Shown here in pieces: positions 52,420-59,766 of a stretch of DNA of 64,000 nt (positions are counted from its first letter, which is position 1; each line of letters opens with the position of its first letter). The notes below the pieces were generated by a model. It ran no database searches and was not told the DNA's origin. It saw nothing but the letters and a program-made list of their open reading frames with translations. A program made the position numbers and the translations under genes. Origin of the DNA: QKMZ01 sp012965515 (GTDB lineage: Bacteria > Cyanobacteriota > Vampirovibrionia > Obscuribacterales > Obscuribacteraceae); the NCBI GenBank assembly GCA_937879965.1, contig CALFMP010000036.1, positions 248,001 through 312,000 of the forward strand, given 5' to 3'.

Positions 52420-53343
52420 GTGAGCGAAGTAGACAGCGAAGTAGAACGTTTCTCTATAGTTGATGGATGTGGGCTTTCGAGTCGCTTATTGCCTTTGTTT
52501 GTTGACTACAAAGGCAAGATGCGGGGAGTGGGAACTGCATTTCTAATCTCACCGCAACTTGCAATAACGGCAAAGCATGTTGTTAGCCAGATTTTTAGGA
52601 AGCTTGAAGGAAAAGTCATGCCTGGAGAAGAAAGCAATCCTTTTGGATTTGCAATGCCCGGGCAGCGCAATACGGCAGTGAATGTAGACTTTCAGTTGTT
52701 TGCAATTCAGCAAACTCCCGATCTGCAGGACAACATGGTTTTGCTTGTAATGGAAGAGTTCATTTCACCAAATTCTGATTTGGTAATTCTTAGACTTGCT
52801 CGTTTGCTGGATGGTGAAGTGATACAAGGAATGCCTATCATGGAGTTGAATCCTCCTGCTGTCGGAGAAAAGGTTGAGGCCTTTGGCTACTTCGATCATC
52901 GAGTTGTTCAACGAAGGAATAGGGGTAAACAGAGTTCAATAGAGTGGCGCTATAGGCTTGCTAGAAGTTTGGGAACGGTTTCCCAGGTGTTTCCAGAGAA
53001 GGGTTGTGGAATTTCAAAATTTCCCTGCTTTACCAGTGACATGATTCTGAAAGATGGTATGAGCGGCGGACCAGTGTTCAATTCTCGCGGAAGAATCTGC
53101 GGCGTTTCTTCATCCGCATTGAATGCTGGTGGTGGCGAATTCATCGCAACGTCAGCGCTACTTTGGCCATCAATGTCAATAAGAATTCCAGAAGAAAGCT
53201 TGCACGTCGATTTGAAGCCAAAGATACAGAGAGTTCATGACCTGGCGAAGTCCCTTATGATTGCTGTCGTGGACTGGCAGCGCACTATTTTTGATGGAGA
53301 TGACATGTATTTCCTGGCTCATATGCAAAATCTCGAGCCATAA
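52420..53343 (+). CDS. cytoplasmic trypsin-like serine protease
   Basis: A 307-residue protein with a complete catalytic triad: His53 in AITAKHVV, Asp120 in NSDLVILRL and Ser215 in KDGMSGGPVF. GTG start. There is no signal peptide, so it should act in the cytoplasm, as proteases in several phage-defence systems do. The C-terminal 60 residues are helical and outside the protease fold and may couple to a partner. Same strand as the HEPN genes; 43 bp before the next gene. Confidence 0.88.
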   Translation: MSEVDSEVERFSIVDGCGLSSRLLPLFVDYKGKMRGVGTAFLISPQLAITAKHVVSQIFRKLEGKVMPGEESNPFGFAMPGQRNTAVNVDFQLFAIQQTPDLQDNMVLLVMEEFISPNSDLVILRLARLLDGEVIQGMPIMELNPPAVGEKVEAFGYFDHRVVQRRNRGKQSSIEWRYRLARSLGTVSQVFPEKGCGISKFPCFTSDMILKDGMSGGPVFNSRGRICGVSSSALNAGGGEFIATSALLWPSMSIRIPEESLHVDLKPKIQRVHDLAKSLMIAVVDWQRTIFDGDDMYFLAHMQNLEP

Positions 53344-53386
53344 CTTTGATTTGTTATAGCTCTTCTTTCTGGAGCAAATATCTGCC

Positions 53387-53968
53387 ATGACCCTACCATT
53401 TACCAATCTAAACTATGCTCGTACATATTTTCTTGAGAGGGCTCAAGAACTTATGGCGGTTAATGGAACACCTTGGATTTTTGCCGGAGGCACTTGTTTA
53501 ATTGAGTATCTTGCGAAAATGAAGAAAGGCGGACGAACAGATCGTTTCGATTTTATAGACTTCGTCCGTTCGGAAATGCCTGCATATGCAAACTTTCACT
53601 ACTCCACACCACACCGAAGAGTCAGACGAGGTGGTTTATTTGATATGACAGACCAAGATCTTCCTGAGCAAATGTACTACATTTTGCGGTGTGGCTTACT
53701 TCATAGATTTTCGCTTGTGCCATCTTCTACCGAAATCACAAATGGTGGACGCCTGCGTTCAATATGGATGATTCATCAAGCTGCTGCGACTCAAGCGCAT
53801 TTGTCAGCTATTTCAATTCCCCCAGACGTTCCTGACTCCGTAGTCTTGATATCAGAGGTTTTCATTAACGACATTTCTACATTGATCAATACGCTTTTTG
53901 GTAGGACGGCGCTCCATGGAAACATCTTGACGTGTTTGAACGATTGCCCTCCGGTGTTTCTATTCTAA
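53387..53968 (+). CDS. HEPN-motif protein
   Basis: A 193-residue protein with the motif YYILRCGLLHRFSL (R101 to H106, Rx4H), as in many HEPN-type proteins, preceded by LPEQMYYIL. The N-terminal part has no known motif. It is 43 bp after the protease gene and 25 bp before the DUF3800 gene, so it is likely in the same operon. Confidence 0.65.
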   Translation: MTLPFTNLNYARTYFLERAQELMAVNGTPWIFAGGTCLIEYLAKMKKGGRTDRFDFIDFVRSEMPAYANFHYSTPHRRVRRGGLFDMTDQDLPEQMYYILRCGLLHRFSLVPSSTEITNGGRLRSIWMIHQAAATQAHLSAISIPPDVPDSVVLISEVFINDISTLINTLFGRTALHGNILTCLNDCPPVFLF

Positions 53969-53993
53969 TTTTTAGGCGGCGGTAATCCTCAGT

Positions 53994-54752
53994 ATGGCTC
54001 CGAAAAAGGTGCGTCATTGGAGATGTAGCAAGGTTTATATCGACGAATCCTGGATTGAAATTCAGAGTGTCGAGTATCTGATCGTTGGCGCATTGTTTGC
54101 ACCACCAGGTGAAGGAATAGAGTCAAAACTCGAAGCGTTACGTCAAGCCATTCAGTGCGTAGATACTATGCACTCATCTCAGTTAAAGGGAGCAAAGCAG
54201 TTGGAGCTTGCACATTCATTTGTTGCAGCGTTCCGAGATAGCAAATGCAAGTTTCGATCGTTGATCATTCCTAAGACCAGGGAAAAATACAAGACATATT
54301 TCAATGGTGAGAAGTGGCGAATGGAAGTACACGCTATAAAGCTCGTACTCTCACATTGCTACCTATCAAATTCTGAAACAATCAAGCTCATCCGTCCAAA
54401 ATTGTTAATCGAAAGAAGTTCAAGCTACGGAAAGAATTTTCCGCTGTTGGAGCGAGAAATTTCGGCGACACTAATTCTGAATGCGAATTATAGTGATTCT
54501 GCACTATTCAAAGCAGAACCGGCTCCCATCGTTACACTAGTAGATAAGCGCGTTATGGAAAGTTTGCAATTGACTGATCTTCTTGTTGCGTTAGTCAAAT
54601 GGGATCTTGTAGGTCCGAAGAGCGATAAGTTGAAGTATTTCAATCAAAGTAAAACCAGCTTAGGCTTGTCTAAGCCTGCTTTTACCACAAACTGGCAAAC
54701 GGCGGACAAATTCAATGTTTGGCGACACTCTGATTGTAGTTTGGTGAAGTAG
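53994..54752 (+). CDS. DUF3800-family protein
   Basis: A 252-residue protein with the RNase-H-like DUF3800 pattern: KVYIDES near the start (acidic pair 17-18), a middle strand LLIERSS, and VDKRVMESLQLTDLLVALVKWD, where the Asp of LQLTDLL is expected to be catalytic. DUF3800 proteins are common in mobile elements and defence islands and are thought to be nucleases. The next gene starts 2 bp after its stop. Confidence 0.8.
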   Translation: MAPKKVRHWRCSKVYIDESWIEIQSVEYLIVGALFAPPGEGIESKLEALRQAIQCVDTMHSSQLKGAKQLELAHSFVAAFRDSKCKFRSLIIPKTREKYKTYFNGEKWRMEVHAIKLVLSHCYLSNSETIKLIRPKLLIERSSSYGKNFPLLEREISATLILNANYSDSALFKAEPAPIVTLVDKRVMESLQLTDLLVALVKWDLVGPKSDKLKYFNQSKTSLGLSKPAFTTNWQTADKFNVWRHSDCSLVK

Positions 54753-54754
54753 CT

Positions 54755-55072
54755 ATGACTGACTACATTTTTGATTCTAAAGGACGTTGGCGAGCGTTTA
54801 TTCACGGAAGAAATGTCTTTACGGCTAAAGACTGTCAATGGATTGGATACGTACATTCTGATCAACAAAGCGTGTATTCGCCAATGGGGACTTACATTGG
54901 TGAGCTTAAAAAGACAGGGACAATCTTTCGTCTAGTAAAAAAGGTTTCTGCGGTTCCCAAATTCGGACGCATCGCCGCTGTACCTCCGGTGCCGCCGATA
55001 CCACCAATTCCGCCAGTGCCTAGCGTGCCAAGGCCGCTACCAGCCGGTTGGGATGACGTTTTTTGTATATAG
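54755..55072 (+). CDS. 4-fold beta flower-type protein
   Basis: A 105-residue protein. Repeats of short beta hairpins (YIFDSKGRWRAFIHGRNVFT, WIGYVHSDQQSVYSPMGTYIGEL) match the 4-fold beta flower domain; a Pro-rich tail with PPVPPIPPIPPVP follows. It is coupled with the DUF3800 gene. Its role is unknown; the Pro-rich tail may bind a partner. Confidence 0.7.
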   Translation: MTDYIFDSKGRWRAFIHGRNVFTAKDCQWIGYVHSDQQSVYSPMGTYIGELKKTGTIFRLVKKVSAVPKFGRIAAVPPVPPIPPIPPVPSVPRPLPAGWDDVFCI

Positions 55073-55109
55073 ATTGAACTGGACCGAGAAGCATTTCTTT
55101 CCCCTAAGA

Positions 55110-56156
55110 CTAGTTCGATACATTTGGTTTGTGCTTTCCTACGTGAGCAACGATAAACTTATTCGTTTTTGCACAAATAAAGAAGTAGATTCTTAGGCAA
55201 TCACGCTCATCAAATGAAGTTCCAAGCTTGATGTGTTGATCTATCCATTCAGTTTTTCCATCATGTTCTACCGTGTACTCGTTTTTATAAGCATTCTTGG
55301 TCGCTTCTGATTCATGAGCAGCGTAAGTAATTCCAAGATTTGCGAACGACTCCGCAAGGCTTTTGCCCGCACCCGCGCCAACATCTTGCGCCCGTATCCG
55401 AAGTTTTCGAATCTTCGACATGCCTTGAAATATTCTGTGCACTCGATCAACATGTAGATAAGGTGACTGCTCGGCCGATGGAAGCGCAGAATCCAGAAAA
55501 TGGATGTCTTCAGAAAATTCACTCTGAGCATTCTGAACAACATCGCTAACGCTTTTGAAGGACTTAGGGGGGATGAGTGCTTTGACGATTGGAAAGTCGC
55601 ACTCAAAGGTGAGATTTTCAACTAGAGTGCCATCAGCTAATTCTGCCAAGTCCGAGTAACCAGTGATGGTTACATCGGTCCTCTCTTTCGTTCTTTCATC
55701 CGCAATACAAACTCCGATCTGTGGGCGCGAATCGTCAATTTGTCTACCTGCGGAAATATGATGGAGATCATAGGTAAGCGCGTTTCGTGTATTGGTTGGC
55801 AAAACCGTTACAACCTCCGGTGGAGTTATACATGTCTCGCGCGGTATGCAGTGTTTGATGTTGGACAAGCTCTCAAAACTCTGAACAAAAGAAAGTAGTG
55901 TGTTTAAATCTCTCATCACAACATCCAACGACAAATGCTCGCATTGGCACTGAGAGAAAATAGTTCGAAGGTCTGAAGGAGACGGTATAGCATCATCAAG
56001 GTACAAAGCTTCCAGGCAACCATCTGAAAACCAGCACGAAATATAGGCTTCGTTTACTGCAGTCGTCACTACCGCTAAACGCACCACAAATTCCTCTAGA
56101 GTTTTTTTTGAAAGGTTTTTGGGAAGTATTATGAATAGCGGATCGGTCAAATTCAA
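55110..56156 (-). CDS. unknown partner of the AAA ATPase
   Basis: A 348-residue protein whose ATG is 2 bp after the ATPase stop, so it is translationally coupled. Mixed alpha/beta; Cys- and Asp-rich N-terminal half; a basic KIRKLRIRAQDVG segment near 245-260; end YFFICAKTNKFIVAHVGKHK. I see no nuclease, TOPRIM or protease signature. The effector of a two-gene defence module is a fair guess from context only. Confidence 0.7.
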   Translation of the reverse strand: MNLTDPLFIILPKNLSKKTLEEFVVRLAVVTTAVNEAYISCWFSDGCLEALYLDDAIPSPSDLRTIFSQCQCEHLSLDVVMRDLNTLLSFVQSFESLSNIKHCIPRETCITPPEVVTVLPTNTRNALTYDLHHISAGRQIDDSRPQIGVCIADERTKERTDVTITGYSDLAELADGTLVENLTFECDFPIVKALIPPKSFKSVSDVVQNAQSEFSEDIHFLDSALPSAEQSPYLHVDRVHRIFQGMSKIRKLRIRAQDVGAGAGKSLAESFANLGITYAAHESEATKNAYKNEYTVEHDGKTEWIDQHIKLGTSFDERDCLRIYFFICAKTNKFIVAHVGKHKPNVSN

Positions 56157-56158
56157 TC

Positions 56159-57940
56159 CTAAGATCCTCGATCAATGTTGGTGTCTTTTTTGATTTTGGA
56201 CTTTTTCAGAATTGCGGACTTTATAAGTCTATTTCCTTCGTTCTCCGCTTCATCGAAGAAACCAGGGGGCCAATCGAGAATTGCACCGTATTCGTTTACT
56301 TCAATGTTCCTGAAGATTGTTTCGCCGTCACTTCTGGATGCGAAATAAATTTGGATCAAATGGTTGAGCGTGTTGTCTAAATCCTCTGCTATTAAGGTTC
56401 TCATCCGTTTTACAATGTATTCGCTATGAGTTTCCACGATGCATTGGCGTCCCATAAGGGTTAGAGAGAGAAAAAAATCGGCCAATCTCGATTGAACTCT
56501 TGGGTGGCAATGAAGCTCTGGCTGCTCAAAGATCAACGTATCATCTTTTTTGGATAGCAACCCTTGCACGATTACTGGAAGTACCTGACTTAGACCTACG
56601 CCTACGTGAGTTGAATCGAAAAAACTATTGCTGTTTTCAAGTTTGAATCGCAATGAGTGGCCGAACTTGCCACTGTCTTCAGTATCAAAAGCTTCTGCCA
56701 AACCTAGATAGTTGAGCCAAGCATTTACGGCTTCCTCAAGTGTTTCATACATTGGACCTTGCGTAGAACCCGGTTGCAGATATTCAATAATCTCAAATCT
56801 ATGGCGATGTAATACGGCTGCAGTCAATTCTCCCCTAATTCCTACTATATCGATTGACTCCATTGGTATAAGAGGATACCTGGAGCGAGGCTCATCTCTT
56901 AATGGACCCAAATACCTAACCTTTGATGAAAGAAATGTTTGCATGAATTGAATCGCCTGTTGTTGCTGACTCGGCAGCTCGACTGCCTTTATGTCCAGCG
57001 ATTCGACATATGATGATATAAATGCTTCAAGTATTTCCTCATCGAAACTCGAAACCTGTCTGTGAAAGCGCATTCTTTTGCTTGGGCTTTTTTTCCTAAT
57101 GAAGGCAGACCAATCTTTGAATGAGAAGGTTCTTTCCGGAAAGAATTCCGGAAAATCAGCGGCAAATTTGGAGTTCAAATATTGCCAAACATTTTGCGGA
57201 ATTTCCTTTGAGAAATAGACATTGGAGCCTTTGGATGCTCTAAGTAAGACTTGAGTGTAGAATTCAGACATCTCCTTTCTTTCATCATATTTCACGAGAA
57301 TTTTGCTAGGTAGAAAGTGATTGAGTTCACATCCCACGACGGCAACTGCATTGTTCTCTTCCAAAACCTGCTGCCAGAATTCAGACTTAACCTCAACGTC
57401 GAACAAAAGGGATTGGGCGTTCCCTATGAAATGAATTCCTTCCTCTCTGAGAAGTTTCAACATAGTTGGTACGCTGGTGGTTGAGCTTTTGGTCACCGAA
57501 AATATCTCCGTTTCTGCGTCAATTGCTTTTGAAAAGACAATTGCATTACTAAGAAGTGGATTCAGAGTTGGATTCTTGCCTTCACCCACTGTAAACGTTG
57601 ACTCAAAGCCGGTGATATCAGCCTGAGGGACTTGTGTGATTGAAATTCGCTCCATTGGGGAGTCGATAATCCTGCAACTAAGACCGAGTGTTAGTGGAGC
57701 TATTGATAGGCTCAGATCTGTTATGTCGTCAAGTGAACCAAAGTGAAATAGCTTGCCGTTTAGTTCAAGAGACTTTTCCTGAAAACTTGAGCGTGCGGTC
57801 TGTGCAAGTAACAATAGCGATTGCAATAATGTGCTTTTTCCGCTGCTATTTGCACCTGCTACAACTGTCATGCCTCGCAGACCTAGGTTAACTTCTGCCT
57901 TGATTCCCTTGAAATTTGCAATTGTTAGACTGTAAAGCAT
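56159..57940 (-). CDS. AAA/ABC-type ATPase with C-terminal DUF3696
   Basis: A 593-residue SMC/RecF-like ATPase. Walker A GANSSGKST at 29-37; the ABC signature VGVGLSQVLP at about 440; Walker B and acidic residues in LIFEQPELHCHP at about 470; H-loop ETHSEYIV at about 503. The end ILDWPPGFFDEAE matches DUF3696. No TOPRIM nuclease is fused, unlike OLD proteins. Such ATPases act as sensors in two-gene anti-phage systems (PARIS, Septu and others), with a separate effector. The following gene, coupled, is probably that partner. Confidence 0.88.
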   Translation of the reverse strand: MLYSLTIANFKGIKAEVNLGLRGMTVVAGANSSGKSTLLQSLLLLAQTARSSFQEKSLELNGKLFHFGSLDDITDLSLSIAPLTLGLSCRIIDSPMERISITQVPQADITGFESTFTVGEGKNPTLNPLLSNAIVFSKAIDAETEIFSVTKSSTTSVPTMLKLLREEGIHFIGNAQSLLFDVEVKSEFWQQVLEENNAVAVVGCELNHFLPSKILVKYDERKEMSEFYTQVLLRASKGSNVYFSKEIPQNVWQYLNSKFAADFPEFFPERTFSFKDWSAFIRKKSPSKRMRFHRQVSSFDEEILEAFISSYVESLDIKAVELPSQQQQAIQFMQTFLSSKVRYLGPLRDEPRSRYPLIPMESIDIVGIRGELTAAVLHRHRFEIIEYLQPGSTQGPMYETLEEAVNAWLNYLGLAEAFDTEDSGKFGHSLRFKLENSNSFFDSTHVGVGLSQVLPVIVQGLLSKKDDTLIFEQPELHCHPRVQSRLADFFLSLTLMGRQCIVETHSEYIVKRMRTLIAEDLDNTLNHLIQIYFASRSDGETIFRNIEVNEYGAILDWPPGFFDEAENEGNRLIKSAILKKSKIKKDTNIDRGS

Positions 57941-58112
57941 GCCCTAAATTCTCAAATGGGATTATTCAGATTCAGTTGTACCATACTGAACGCAAGCATC
58001 AAGGGCGTTTCAGTAAAATAGGTTGTCTTCTTGGTTCACCAGCGGTTCGTGCAATTGTGTTCGCATGCTGCCCTATGATTCGAACAGAGATGTTTGGTTT
58101 ATCTATAGTTTC

Positions 58113-59306
58113 TTAAATGGGACAACATTTAGACGGTGTTTGCTGCCCTTTAGAAAGCGTTTGTTGAGCCCTTGCTTTAGCATCACGCTCGGCGTTCTTT
58201 GCGGTGTGCGCATAGACCAACATAGTGGTTTTAATGTCCTTGTGGTTGAGTGCTCCTTGGATGACCGACGCATTTGCTCCGCTGTTTGCCATCCAAGAAG
58301 CCATGCTGCGGCGCAAGTCGTGAAGGCGCAAATTAGTTATCTTTGCTCTTTTGAGAACTCGGGCCCATGCGCGTTTCGGATCTGCTAAGTGACCCTGACC
58401 ATTTGCTCCTGGGAAAACATATTCCCCTGGCGCACTGACCATTCGCTTCTTCAATATTGTCAGATCAATGTCAGTCAATGCGACTATATATTGATCGCCG
58501 GTCTTGGTTGTTTCACCTGGAATTGTCCAGGTGCCCGTAGTGAAATTGATGTCCTTCCAGCGCATGGCGAGCAGGTTTGATTTGCGTGCACCTGTTAGTA
58601 GTGCCAGCAAAAAGAAGTCTCGCATCACTGGATTTTGCTCTCTGTCTAGTGCGGCTTGAAGCCGTTCGTATTCGTCTTCATCAAGCACACGTGACCGTGC
58701 ATTTTCAGGAAACATCGTAACTATGGTCGCTGGATTGCTGCCTTCGAAGAATCTCCATTTGATTGCTTTATTGAACATCGCGCGCAAAATTTCAATTGCT
58801 CGGTTCGCCGCTAGAGGTCCGCGGTCGTCGGCAATCCTTTGATGTATATCCATTACTTCGGTTGGGGCAATTACGGACAGCCTGCGTGATTTCCAGTGTG
58901 CAAAAGCTTTGTCAAATGAAGCGGTGATTTCGGCGATGCGCCTACCCTTCTTCACAAGATGTCGTTCGACATATTGGTCAAACAATTCGCCCAGAGTCAT
59001 TTCTTTATGAGCTTGTCGCCGCACCTCGGCAAAGTTTTGACCAACCGAGAGTTGCGACTGGAATTCCTGCGCTTTCATTCGCGCTTGCTCTATTGACAAG
59101 TCGGGAAATCGGCCGATGCATAGGCGTTCGGATTTTCCCTGAAGTTTTCGCCGGCAATAAAAGGTTTTTGTGCCCCCAGGAGAGACCATGACGTACAAAC
59201 CACGCACGATTTCATCAAAATAACGAGTTTGTTGGCAACCGGGAGCGGGCAGTGGAAGCCGCTCGATCTCCTTTTTCGTGAAGTTGATGTAGTTAGATGC
59301 TGGCAT
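58113..59306 (-). CDS. tyrosine recombinase (integrase) of the island
   Basis: A 397-residue phage-type integrase with an N-terminal arm-binding domain (DUF4102-like, LYVMVSPGGTKTFYCRRKLQG), a core-binding domain (about 103-190) and a catalytic domain with all residues: Arg241 (LLTGARKSNLL), Lys268, His329 and Arg332 (LHDLRRS), His355 (LNHKD) and Tyr365 (MLVYAH). It recombines the 56-bp att cores in tRNA-Arg. It lies 245 bp inside the right boundary and is read away from it. Confidence 0.95.
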   Translation of the reverse strand: MPASNYINFTKKEIERLPLPAPGCQQTRYFDEIVRGLYVMVSPGGTKTFYCRRKLQGKSERLCIGRFPDLSIEQARMKAQEFQSQLSVGQNFAEVRRQAHKEMTLGELFDQYVERHLVKKGRRIAEITASFDKAFAHWKSRRLSVIAPTEVMDIHQRIADDRGPLAANRAIEILRAMFNKAIKWRFFEGSNPATIVTMFPENARSRVLDEDEYERLQAALDREQNPVMRDFFLLALLTGARKSNLLAMRWKDINFTTGTWTIPGETTKTGDQYIVALTDIDLTILKKRMVSAPGEYVFPGANGQGHLADPKRAWARVLKRAKITNLRLHDLRRSMASWMANSGANASVIQGALNHKDIKTTMLVYAHTAKNAERDAKARAQQTLSKGQQTPSKCCPI

Positions 59307-59388
59307 TTATGGTGTACTGAATTATGGCCCCTTTGGATGGAGCAAAAAAGATGAATGTCCCGTTCTATGGGGTGGAACCATGAAGTCC

Positions 59389-59420
59389 TATGGCCCCTAT
59401 ATGGACCCCTTGGAATCAAA
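59389..59420 (+). repeat. right arm-type repeat of the island
   Basis: 29 of 32 bases match 49099-49130 in the same orientation; a shorter copy, ATGGCCCCTTTGGA, starts at 59324. These lie between the integrase start and attR. Confidence 0.7.
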
Positions 59421-59550
59421 TCTTACCCCTATTCCTCAAATTTGGCAAACAACCGTGATCGCTAGAAATGCTAGTAAACATCAGCTTCTTCAACGATAAT
59501 CAATGCAAAACAAATTTGATAAATTTTGGAAAAAATGGGACGTTCTATTT

Positions 59551-59606
59551 CTACGAACCATGAGGTCGGGAGTTCGAATCTCTCCGGGCAGGTATATAGA
59601 ACGGCT
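59551..59606 (+). repeat. attR core with tRNA-Arg 3' fragment
   Basis: 56 bases identical to 48984-49039; bases 59551-59592 are the tRNA 3' part from the anticodon loop on. Right boundary of the island. No 5' half, so not a functional tRNA. Confidence 0.95.
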
Positions 59607-59643
59607 CACTCGAAGCGGCAACGCGAAGAACGAGCCGTTTTTT
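59600..59643 (+). terminator. original tRNA-Arg terminator
   Basis: AACGGCTC pairs with GAGCCGTT, then TTTTTT. The native chromosomal terminator, separated from its tRNA by the insertion; its equivalent at 49033 is carried in part by the island. Confidence 0.8.
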
Positions 59644-59766
59644 ATTTGACTGATGATCTGGATTAGTGCTCTGTTTAGCCCTTTAGCATTCTTCAGTCTT
59701 CTTGTTGAGCATGAGAAAATCCTAAAAGCGCGAATCTTCGGTTTCCTTGATGACGTAGCAAACACT

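Larger units (their letters stand above)
48984..59606. mobile_element. 10.6-kb integrative genomic island in tRNA-Arg
   Basis: Bounded by perfect 56-bp direct repeats made of the 3' part of tRNA-Arg, with a tyrosine recombinase facing inward from the right end and 32-bp arm-type repeats inside each end. The cargo is about eight genes with a defence character. Base composition appears more AT-rich than the left flank. No conjugation or replication gene, so it is probably excised by its own integrase and moved by other means. Confidence 0.93.

Noticed and set aside
59090..59419. minus-strand ORF over the right arm repeat
   Set aside because: Overlaps the integrase start in another frame; its first residues are the antisense arm-type repeat, not a protein motif.
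59490..59765. minus-strand ORF containing GEIRTPDLMVR
   Set aside because: Antisense translation of the tRNA fragment in attR.
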